The notes under the pieces: model-generated
Seen by the model: only the letters and a program-made list of their open reading frames with translations
Databases searched by the model: none
What the model was told of the DNA's origin: nothing
Source: Lacrimispora defluvii
GTDB taxonomy: Bacteria; Bacillota; Clostridia; Lachnospirales; Lachnospiraceae
Assembly (NCBI GenBank): GCA_013036995.1
Contig: JAAOXG010000001.1
Span: forward strand, 124,001 to 188,000
Direction of reading: 5' to 3'
Length of the DNA: 64,000 nucleotides
Shown: positions 33,927 through 40,392 of the stretch, piece after piece
How positions within the stretch are numbered: the stretch's first letter is position 1
Layout of the letters: every line of letters starts with the position of its first letter
Made by a program: the position numbers and the translations under genes

Positions 33927-33954
33927 AGCCATAGTGAAACAACTATGGCTTTTT
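33927..33954 (+). terminator. Rho-independent terminator
   Basis: AGCCATAGT (33927-33935) pairs with ACTATGGCT (33942-33950), followed by TTTTC. Confidence 0.8.
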
Positions 33955-34077
33955 CAACGTGCAAACCCGTAATTATTACGAGATAAGATCCATAATCAGT
34001 AATAATAGTAAAATAAAATGATTATGCCCAGAAATAGCAAAAACAATTTTGTTTCAAAATTTAAAGGGGAAAGACAA

Positions 34078-34755
34078 ATGAATAAAAATATATTTTTATT
34101 TTGTTTTCTTATTTTATCATTAACCGGCTGCGCTGATTCCAGCATGACGGGGGGAACTGTTTTGCAGCCAGATGAAAGTCAGGTCAGCAATATGGTACAG
34201 GAACCAGTTGCTTTGACAGATGAGGAAATCAACTGGCAGACTGCATATATGGAGATTATCCACCAGGGGGGAGGTCATCTGCCAGATCCATATCATTTAA
34301 GAGGAGAAGATGGTTTAAATTCATCTTTTTATCTGGGAATTCACGATTTTAATGGAGATGGGATACCTGAATTAATTCTGGGAGACGGGATTTCCATTAG
34401 CGTGTATACTTACTTAAACCATGGACTGGAGAAGGTTGCCGATTTGTACGAACCGAAGGGCTGGTATATGATCCATGAATTATATATTCAAAACAATTGC
34501 CTGATTCTGGTGAGCAATGGAACGGATGGATGCGGATATGTTGGATTTACTTATGGGGAAGGCTCATATCTTACTGGTACATATAATGATTCCAGTCCGG
34601 ATCAGTCGGTTTTAGACGGAGAAGTATCCGGGTTTAAAGAGTTCAATGATGTATTTCATATAACGGAACTGAGAGAGGACAGTAGAAAGCCTCTCAGAAA
34701 GAGAAACAAAGAAAGGGGAGAATTAATACCAGACTGGGCCATGCTGGTTTGGTAG
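34078..34755 (+). CDS. Lipoprotein with an EF-hand/FG-GAP-like motif
   Basis: 225 aa starting at ATG 34078 after AAAGGGGA; an upstream in-frame ATG lacks a site. The signal peptide ends in lipobox LTGC. The mature protein has IHDFNGDGIPELILGDG near residue 85-105, a calcium-binding DxNxDG-type loop seen in FG-GAP/VCBS-like surface proteins of clostridia. The rest is unassigned. The Arg/Lys-rich C-terminal end (SRKPLRKRNKERGE) is unusual. Its own terminator follows, so it is probably monocistronic, between the lanthipeptide region and the sigma-holin pair. Confidence 0.65.
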   Translation: MNKNIFLFCFLILSLTGCADSSMTGGTVLQPDESQVSNMVQEPVALTDEEINWQTAYMEIIHQGGGHLPDPYHLRGEDGLNSSFYLGIHDFNGDGIPELILGDGISISVYTYLNHGLEKVADLYEPKGWYMIHELYIQNNCLILVSNGTDGCGYVGFTYGEGSYLTGTYNDSSPDQSVLDGEVSGFKEFNDVFHITELREDSRKPLRKRNKERGELIPDWAMLVW

Positions 34756-34792
34756 TAAACATTTTAACTTAATAAGGATTATAAAGAAAAAT

Positions 34793-34835
34793 GCTGAATA
34801 ATATGGAGATTTCTCCCTATTATTCAGCGTTTTTT
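34793..34835 (+). terminator. Rho-independent terminator
   Basis: GCTGAATAAT (34793-34802) pairs with ATTATTCAGC (34819-34828), with an inner GGAGA/TCTCC stem, followed by six T after one G. Confidence 0.85.
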
Positions 34836-34911
34836 ACGTGTTCCATTAAATAGTGAGTTTTTTATCTACAATCATATTATGCGAAAAAAATAAAGATTCA
34901 GAAGAATTTAG

Positions 34912-34940
34912 TTTACAATATTACCCTTTTTTTCTTTTTG
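34912..34940 (+). promoter_or_regulatory. Candidate promoter of the TcdR/UviA-like sigma gene
   Basis: TTTACA (34912-34917) and CTTTTTG (34934-34940) are 16 bp apart, just upstream of the sigma gene. This resembles promoters read by the TcdR/BotR/UviA sigma group, as I recall them, and would allow autoregulation. The match is weak because the region is T-rich. Confidence 0.3.
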
Positions 34941-34959
34941 CCTTTTAGGAGGTAAGAAA

Positions 34960-35499
34960 ATGGGAGAAAGTGTTCATGTAATTATTGAGGAAATAAAAAA
35001 AGGTAATAAAGAAAAATTCTTACTGATAATAGATAAAATGACTCCACTGATTAACAAATACGTTCGCCTGTTATATAAAGACGATAAAGAGGACATGCAT
35101 TCGGAATTTGTGCTCAGTCTGCTGGAGGCCATCAATTCAATGCAATATTATAAGGAAGATGGGCAATGTGTTTATTTTTTAAGCAGAGCCCTGAAAAACA
35201 AGTTCTTAGAACAGTATAAAAAAAGCAAGCAGCATTTTGATGCGGAAGCTTCTGTTGAGGATGAGTTTTTTACTGAGATCAGCATGGACCAGCCTGTTTA
35301 TGATGACTGGCTGTTTCATGAAGATCTAAAAACTATGCTCTTGAAGGCAGAAGGAAAACAGGCGGTTATTCTATGGGATATTGTCTTTCATGAGGAGTCA
35401 GATGCAGTAATTGCAGAACGCCACTCTGTATCCCGCCAATATGTGAACCGGGTCAGAAGAAATTTTTTCAATCTTTTAAAAGAAAACTATTATAAATAA
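34960..35499 (+). CDS. Sigma-70-family factor of the TcdR/UviA/BotR type
   Basis: 179 aa. It contains a short region 2 (KYVRLLYKDDKEDMHSEFVLSLLEAIN, then FLSRALKNKFLEQYKK) and a C-terminal helix-turn-helix of region 4 type (DAVIAERHSVSRQYVNRVRRNFF). Size and layout match the group 5 sigma factors that switch on toxin or bacteriocin genes in clostridia (TcdR, UviA, BotR, TetR). A GGAGG site precedes the ATG. The next gene is a holin, 27 nt away, reproducing the UviA-UviB and TcdR-TcdE pairing. Its target promoters are not identified; the only cargo-like genes close by are the lanthipeptide and agr loci. Confidence 0.78.
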   Translation: MGESVHVIIEEIKKGNKEKFLLIIDKMTPLINKYVRLLYKDDKEDMHSEFVLSLLEAINSMQYYKEDGQCVYFLSRALKNKFLEQYKKSKQHFDAEASVEDEFFTEISMDQPVYDDWLFHEDLKTMLLKAEGKQAVILWDIVFHEESDAVIAERHSVSRQYVNRVRRNFFNLLKENYYK

Positions 35500-35526
35500 G
35501 TGAATGACATTACAGGAGGTGCAGCC

Positions 35527-35991
35527 ATGGAAAAAAAATTGGATTTGGAAAAAAGCGCAATGGGAATCATCAGTGCCTGGATTATGGACCAATTCGGACT
35601 TTTATTTCCTGCCATATCGTTATTAACCATACTGATGATCACGGACTACATATCGGGGATGCTGGCTTCGAAAAAGGAAGCACTGGACAATCCTGACAAT
35701 AATCAGTATGGTTGGAACAGCAGGAAAAGCCGGATCGGAATTTATAAAAAGTGCAGTTATATATTCATCATTCTGGCGGCAGTCAGCACGGATTATGTGA
35801 TCTATAAATTTTCTACTGAGATCGGAATCAAATTTGAGCATAAAACAATTTTTGGATTGTTGGTATCTGTCTGGCTCATCATTAATGAGTTAATCTCTAT
35901 TCTAGAAAATGCAGGACGAATGGGCGCCAGAATGCCGGAATTTTTACAGAAAGTCCTGACGGAATTGCGTGGGAAAATAGATAAAAACTAA
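35527..35991 (+). CDS. Holin-family protein (TcdE/UviB-like, phage holin 4)
   Basis: 154 aa starting at ATG 35527, directly behind AGGAGG (35514-35519); a GTG at 35500 is rejected. The protein has hydrophobic segments at about 23-42, 78-97 and 108-126 and the family segment LTILMITDYISGMLASKK followed by NSRKSRIGIYKK, which matches the phage_holin_4/TcdE group. Such holins make membrane lesions that release toxins, bacteriocins or endolysins. No endolysin gene is adjacent. The 3' end overlaps the convergent agrB stop by 3 nt with no terminator between. Confidence 0.85.
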   Translation: MEKKLDLEKSAMGIISAWIMDQFGLLFPAISLLTILMITDYISGMLASKKEALDNPDNNQYGWNSRKSRIGIYKKCSYIFIILAAVSTDYVIYKFSTEIGIKFEHKTIFGLLVSVWLIINELISILENAGRMGARMPEFLQKVLTELRGKIDKN

Positions 35992-36548
35992 CCTCTGATT
36001 TTGGATAATATCAGTGTGATAAATACCAATAGATAAATCAGCGCCTCTAAAAAAATATAATTTTCTAAATTCAAAAAGAGAAAGCACAATGCGGCAAGGA
36101 AACTGATAAATAAAGTACGGTCAGTTTTATGAGTCAATGTCTGGTTTTCGTCTGTGTCAACCGGCCGGTTGGGATGGTCAACTGCTCCTGTCAGTTTGAT
36201 GAGTACCATAAAAACCAGGTACAGCAGAAAGGAAACCGGAGCCTTCAGACTGTAATATTTCACAATCAGAAGTATGACAGTCATGGTAGCGCAGGAGAAA
36301 ACCAGACATGAGAAATAAGACTTCAAATGCAGTCCTCCGTTAAAGGAGCGAAGAGGAATAAACAATAAAAAGAAGAGCAGGCATTCCACTTCCATATGAA
36401 TAAAAAACGCAATACAGAGACTGCAGACCAGATTTAAAAACAGTTCCAGAAAGCTTTGAAAGCCATATAAATAAACTTCATAATCTTCTTTAGAGATCAC
36501 TTCTTTTTTTAGAATATAATTGGTTAATACAATGGATAACCGCTCCAT
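35988..36548 (-). CDS. agrB: AgrB-family pro-peptide-processing membrane endopeptidase
   Basis: 186 aa with about five to six hydrophobic segments. The catalytic pair is His74 and Cys81 in FNGGLHLKSYFSC, with the same 7-residue spacing as S. aureus His77/Cys84. The PLRSFNGG loop is also conserved. AgrB cleaves the C-terminal part of AgrD and closes a thiolactone. It is the last gene of agrA-agrC-agrB on the minus strand, and the likely substrate peptide is encoded about 2.7 kb away on the other strand. Its start lies 27 nt after agrC. Confidence 0.93.
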   Translation of the reverse strand: MERLSIVLTNYILKKEVISKEDYEVYLYGFQSFLELFLNLVCSLCIAFFIHMEVECLLFFLLFIPLRSFNGGLHLKSYFSCLVFSCATMTVILLIVKYYSLKAPVSFLLYLVFMVLIKLTGAVDHPNRPVDTDENQTLTHKTDRTLFISFLAALCFLFLNLENYIFLEALIYLLVFITLILSKIRG

Positions 36549-36575
36549 ATTACCATCCCCCTGATCAGTAATTTG

Positions 36576-37874
36576 TTATTTTTCCGGTTCCTGATATAAG
36601 ATCACAACCGCTTTAAATATGTTTCCTTCAACCTGTGTGATGGCTTCCCCATTACAGGCAGCTACCGCCTGCTCAATGGAAAACAGACCCAGGCCATGAT
36701 GGGCGGGATTTTTCTTGGTGGTAAGAAAATGTTTCTGCCCGTCTGTGTATCGATCTCCTTCAAAGGTATTCCAGACAACAATGGAAAGAATTCCCTTCTG
36801 ATAAGACATTTCCAGATCAATTTTTGGATGTCCGCTATTCATCTGGCGGCAGGCTTCCAGGGCATTTTCCAGCAGGTTTCCCAGTATAATGGTCAGATTT
36901 CCGTTTTGAAAAGGCATTACCGGCGGAATAAAAATATTGGTACAGAATTCTATATTCTGTTTTCGGGCAATGGAAGATTTATAATTCACAAGTGAGTCCA
37001 CTACAATATTACCGCTGTGGGAAATTTCATTAATTTTTTTTGAGGTTCCCTTTTCTAAAAAAGAAGTGAGATAACTGGCGGCTTCTTCATTTTTTCCGGA
37101 ATTAATCATGCCCAGTATGCTGACTAAATGCTGCTTCATGTCATGGCGCAATAAACGTATTTCAGTGTTTTGGATCTCACGTTCCTCAGCCTGGCGGCTG
37201 CAAAGTTCTAATTGCTGTTCATAGAGGAGGGTTTTTTTCTGATATTCTGAACTTGCTGCCAGAGATTCAAATACTTCGAAAATAATATAGTTAATAAACA
37301 GCAGTAAAATACCTGATACAAAGGAGAAAAGAACTTCATCCTCAGCCGTGCTGCTGATGAGAAAAATATTATGCATAATGTAAATACTTCCGGCAGGAAC
37401 CATAAGTAAAATCGCCATATACCGCAAGGAAATGTCTCCTGTACTTTTATGCTGAAGACAGTGTCCCGTAACAATGGCAAAAACCATCATTATGATTTTT
37501 GAGATAATGGCTCCTGAGAGACCGGCTTTATCATCTAAATTCATCATATTTAAGATCATATGTATAATAATCTCCACAAGCATCCAGATTGCACAGATCA
37601 AAAAAGAGAATAAGGCACATTTCTTGTAGCTTTCTGAATAAGAAATACTGGTTGCCAGAAAGACAAAGACCATGTTAAGGAAAAGGGTCAGTGTCGGGGG
37701 AATTCCACTTCCAATGCCCAGAAATAACTGAAAGAAATAATAGGCGATCCAGATTAAATACGTTGTGGTTTTCTTCCACGAAGGCGCAAAAAATGCATTG
37801 ATGCATTTCCGTATGACTAAAATATAAAAAAGTGAAAGAAAAGGACTGACAACGGTTGTTGAAAGAATTTTCAT
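36576..37874 (-). CDS. agrC: AgrC-like sensor histidine kinase (GHKL/HPK10)
   Basis: 432 aa from ATG 37874, preceded by GGGGGGAAAT; an upstream extension overlapping the regulator gene is rejected. Six to seven hydrophobic segments occupy residues 1-200, as expected for a peptide-sensing HPK10 kinase. A coiled region follows, then the His motif LLRHDMKQHLVSILGMI, the N-box GNLLENALEACRQ and the G-box HHGLGLFSIEQAV of a GHKL ATPase. It starts 1 nt after the regulator stop. It should sense the cyclic peptide made by AgrB from the AgrD-like peptide. Confidence 0.87.
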   Translation of the reverse strand: MKILSTTVVSPFLSLFYILVIRKCINAFFAPSWKKTTTYLIWIAYYFFQLFLGIGSGIPPTLTLFLNMVFVFLATSISYSESYKKCALFSFLICAIWMLVEIIIHMILNMMNLDDKAGLSGAIISKIIMMVFAIVTGHCLQHKSTGDISLRYMAILLMVPAGSIYIMHNIFLISSTAEDEVLFSFVSGILLLFINYIIFEVFESLAASSEYQKKTLLYEQQLELCSRQAEEREIQNTEIRLLRHDMKQHLVSILGMINSGKNEEAASYLTSFLEKGTSKKINEISHSGNIVVDSLVNYKSSIARKQNIEFCTNIFIPPVMPFQNGNLTIILGNLLENALEACRQMNSGHPKIDLEMSYQKGILSIVVWNTFEGDRYTDGQKHFLTTKKNPAHHGLGLFSIEQAVAACNGEAITQVEGNIFKAVVILYQEPEK

Positions 37875-37875
37875 A

Positions 37876-38616
37876 CTATTTCCCCCCCGCTTTTTTACTG
37901 GCCAGATCACATAACTGCTTCCGGATTTTCTTCTGTCTGTCTTCGCTGATTTGCAGTGTGGTTGACTTTCCTCCGTTTTCAATTACAAGACTGGAAAAAT
38001 TCATGGTGCTGACATAATCATAATTAACAAGATAGGATTGGTGGATCCGCAGGTAACGCTGCTTGTTTCCGGCCAACTCATTTTCTACATCGTTTAGCTT
38101 TCCATAAAAAAATTCCTCTCTCCCATCCTTTAAATAAATGTATACAACCCGGTTACGGCTTTCAAAGTAGACCACATCCTTTAAGGCTACTTTTTTAATT
38201 TCTTTATTAAAATTAAACTGGAAATAGACGTTATTTTCATTGATCCGCTCATATGCTTCTTTGAAATACCGGGAGAACTTTGCAGTATCAAGTGGTTTGG
38301 AAAGAAAACGAAACGGTTCCACCTCAAATAATTCTTTTAAATACTGCTCGTATCCGGAAATATAAATTAACAATGCAGTTTTATCAATCTCTCTGATATG
38401 GCGTGCTGCCTCGATTCCGTTTTGCTGTGACATTTCTATATCAAGAAAAATCAGGTCAAATAAGTTACCAAGATGTACATATTTTGTCAGCATGGATCCA
38501 TCAAAAAATACGTCAACTTCAATTTCAATACCGTTTGCCAAAGCTTCTTCTTTGATTAAATTTTCTAACATTCCTGTAAACAGAACGTCGTCATCACAAA
38601 TTGCTATTCTTAACAT
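37876..38616 (-). CDS. agrA: AgrA-like LytTR response regulator
   Basis: 246 aa. The receiver domain has D8-D10 and phospho-acceptor Asp59 in LIFLDIEMSQQNG. The C-terminal LytTR domain (VALKDVVYFESRNRVVYIYLKD, then YLRIHQSYLVNYDYVS) binds DNA as in AgrA and VirR. It is the first gene of the agrACB operon and divergent from the small membrane protein and agrD, so the 253-bp region between them probably carries its target sites. Confidence 0.88.
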   Translation of the reverse strand: MLRIAICDDDVLFTGMLENLIKEEALANGIEIEVDVFFDGSMLTKYVHLGNLFDLIFLDIEMSQQNGIEAARHIREIDKTALLIYISGYEQYLKELFEVEPFRFLSKPLDTAKFSRYFKEAYERINENNVYFQFNFNKEIKKVALKDVVYFESRNRVVYIYLKDGREEFFYGKLNDVENELAGNKQRYLRIHQSYLVNYDYVSTMNFSSLVIENGGKSTTLQISEDRQKKIRKQLCDLASKKAGGK

Positions 38617-38869
38617 ACGTACCCTTCCCCATTAAAACTATTTACTTTATTTATGCAAAAATGAAACATCTATATCTGTATATCGTACGAAACCTTCCAT
38701 TAATTAAAAGAGAGAATTAGGAGCTTTTGTCGCATTTTGTCTAATTGATCAAATTAAAAATTACTTGCAGGCTCGAAATTTCAACATGGTGTGATTTTTT
38801 CAATGGAAATATAATATTTTCTTATTGCACTAAAAATTATATCACATTTTATTATTGGAGGTAACAAAA
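38617..38869. promoter_or_regulatory. Divergent intergenic region of the agr locus
   Basis: AT-rich region between agrA and the small membrane gene. TTTTGTC occurs twice, at 38725-38731 and 38735-38741 (10-bp offset), followed by a near-palindrome TAATTGATCAAATTA (38742-38756). These are candidate AgrA sites, though neither matches the S. aureus AgrA consensus. No clear promoter could be chosen. Confidence 0.35.
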
Positions 38870-39190
38870 TTGAAACCCTATCTGCTTTTCATCATTTTTC
38901 TCTGTACCGTGTTTTTAGTTGTAAATCTGGTTCATCTCATTCAGGAAAAAAATAATAATCGAAAAACTAACAGAAAAGTTTATGTAATAAATATGATGAC
39001 AGCTGTTGTCATTTCCAATTGTATTGAGTGGAGTGAAATGCAGTTTGAGAGGAGAGCCGCATTTTTGGGGGAAAGCTTTATATCCCTGCTAAATCTTATT
39101 AACATTTTGCTGTGTCTCGTTCTGGTGCTGTTCATGTTTTTTTATAAAAGTGAGAATGGAAGAATTCATGAGTATCAAAATCGGGAATAG
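38870..39190 (+). CDS. Small membrane protein adjacent to agrD
   Basis: 106 aa from TTG 38870, with GGAGG (38857-38861) at the right spacing; the earlier TTG at 38855 overlaps that site. It has a hydrophobic segment at residues 3-20, a basic loop (EKNNNRKTNRK), a central moderately hydrophobic region with Cys/Trp and a strong C-terminal segment (LLNLINILLCLVLVLFMFF). I do not recognise a family. It lies 101 nt before the AgrD-like gene on the same strand and may be co-expressed with it, perhaps in export, sensing or protection; that is speculation. Confidence 0.6.
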   Translation: MKPYLLFIIFLCTVFLVVNLVHLIQEKNNNRKTNRKVYVINMMTAVVISNCIEWSEMQFERRAAFLGESFISLLNLINILLCLVLVLFMFFYKSENGRIHEYQNRE

Positions 39191-39291
39191 TTACGAGCAG
39201 AACCGTAATTTTTACAACTTGTCTTTCTATCGCTGCTGTTTATGTATAATTGCATTATCTTAATGTCTTTATAATAATGGAGGTAGAAAGA

Positions 39292-39429
39292 ATGAAAGGT
39301 AAAAGTAATATCGCAGCTAAATTCATGGAACAGGTAGCTAGAAAGTCTGTGGAGCTGGCATCTGAGAGCAGATGCATGTATATCTATCACCAGCCGAAGA
39401 TGCCGGATCTTAAGAAATTTAAGAAATAA
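39292..39429 (+). CDS. agrD: AgrD-like cyclic lactone autoinducer pro-peptide
   Basis: 45 aa with TGGAGGTAG just before its ATG; too short for routine ORF calling. An amphipathic N-terminal helix (AAKFMEQVARKSVELASES) is followed by Cys28 in SRCMYIY and the conserved C-terminal tail HQPKMPDLKKFKK (xQPKxP is typical of clostridial AgrD). By analogy the thiolactone would join Cys28 to the carboxyl of Tyr32 (ring C-M-Y-I-Y), leaving HQPKMP and the rest as the removed recognition tail. A TATAAT at 39245-39250 is a possible -10 box. It is separated from agrB and on the opposite strand, an unusual order. Confidence 0.85.
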   Translation: MKGKSNIAAKFMEQVARKSVELASESRCMYIYHQPKMPDLKKFKK

Positions 39430-39543
39430 GCACCAGGGCAACTATAATTACATAATTTTCTGCATGACATGATATCCTTTGAAAAAGTTGGCTATAATTT
39501 TAACAGGACTTCCTCGGAGGGAACCAATCATGGAGGGCAGATA

Positions 39544-40167
39544 ATGAGAATTCCAAAACACATCGGTATCATTCCTGATGGAAACAGACGTTGGGCTGTG
39601 GAGAATGGCATAAAAAAAGAAGAAGGGTATGATAAGGGTATCTCACCTGGAATGACCCTTTACCATCTCTGCAAGGATCTGGGAGTAGAAGAGATGACCT
39701 TTTATGGATTTACCGCAGATAATACCAAACGTCCATCTGTACAAAGGCAAGCATTTTCCAAGGCCTGCATAAAGGCTGTTGAGGTGTTGTCTAAAGAGAA
39801 TGCCCAGCTTCTGGTTCTTGGTAAAACTTCTTCGGCTATGTTTCCGGATGAGCTTAAACCATATACCAAAAGGGTGTGTTTCGGTACAGGAGGAATGAAA
39901 ATCAACTTTCTCATCAATTATAGCTGGGAATGGGATCTGGGACTGTCTGACGGAACCATAGGTCCTGAGCTTAAAACCTCTGATGTATCCAGAATGGATT
40001 TAATCATCCGCTGGGGAGGAAGGAGGAGACTTTCCGGCTTTCTCCCGGTTCAGTCCGTTTATTCGGATCTATATGTGGTAGACGACTACTGGCCGGATTT
40101 TAAAACAGATCATGTTTACAATGCGCTGGAGTGGTACTCCAGGCAGGATGTGACCCTGGGGGGGTAA
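39544..40167 (+). CDS. Undecaprenyl diphosphate synthase-family paralogue (divergent cis-prenyltransferase)
   Basis: 207 aa from ATG 39544 behind GGAGGG; an upstream ATG at 39469 has no site. The cis-prenyltransferase P-loop-like motif is HIGIIPDGNRRWA, with the catalytic Asp12. The C-terminal motif RMDLIIRWGGRRRLSGFLPVQ matches the RTGGEhRiSnFLlWQ region with changes, and LYVVDDYWPDF is conserved. The NYGGRxEI motif is replaced by NYSWEWDL, and it is shorter than canonical UppS (about 240-250 aa). So it is probably not the housekeeping enzyme and may make a shorter or modified prenyl chain. It follows agrD by 114 nt on the same strand. Confidence 0.75.
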   Translation: MRIPKHIGIIPDGNRRWAVENGIKKEEGYDKGISPGMTLYHLCKDLGVEEMTFYGFTADNTKRPSVQRQAFSKACIKAVEVLSKENAQLLVLGKTSSAMFPDELKPYTKRVCFGTGGMKINFLINYSWEWDLGLSDGTIGPELKTSDVSRMDLIIRWGGRRRLSGFLPVQSVYSDLYVVDDYWPDFKTDHVYNALEWYSRQDVTLGG

Positions 40168-40190
40168 AAAAAGAGAATACAATATTATTT

Positions 40191-40220
40191 AAGGCAGCCT
40201 TAGGGGGCTGCCTTTTTTGA
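40191..40220 (+). terminator. Rho-independent terminator
   Basis: AAGGCAGCC (40191-40199) pairs with GGCTGCCTT (40206-40214), followed by a T-run. Confidence 0.9.
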
Positions 40221-40308
40221 TTGCCTTAAAAAATATGTAAAGCATAATCCATGCCTCTTCATCCCACTGCTGTCAGAAAGAGTTATAAAGATACCAGGTA
40301 TGTGTGGA

Positions 40309-40338
40309 TTGCCTGTTATTGGTAATATATGCTATAAT
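40309..40338 (+). promoter_or_regulatory. Candidate promoter of the sensor kinase/mannoside locus
   Basis: TTGCCT (40309-40314), an 18-bp spacer and TATAAT (40333-40338) lie 54 nt before the kinase start. Confidence 0.55.
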
Positions 40339-40392
40339 AGCAAAATAAAATCCGATTAAATTATCTGAATTATACAACAAAAGGAGCCGGTC

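Noticed and set aside
35500-35526. GTG start of the holin
   Set aside because: The AGGAGG at 35514-35519 is placed for ATG 35527, not for the GTG.
34960-35991. Prophage remnant suggested by sigma factor and holin
   Set aside because: No phage structural, lysin, integrase or attachment-site features were seen nearby; a UviAB/TcdR-TcdE-like release unit explains the pair better.
39469-39543. N-terminal extension of the UppS-like protein
   Set aside because: No ribosome binding site at 39469; GGAGGG lies directly before ATG 39544, where the family homology begins.
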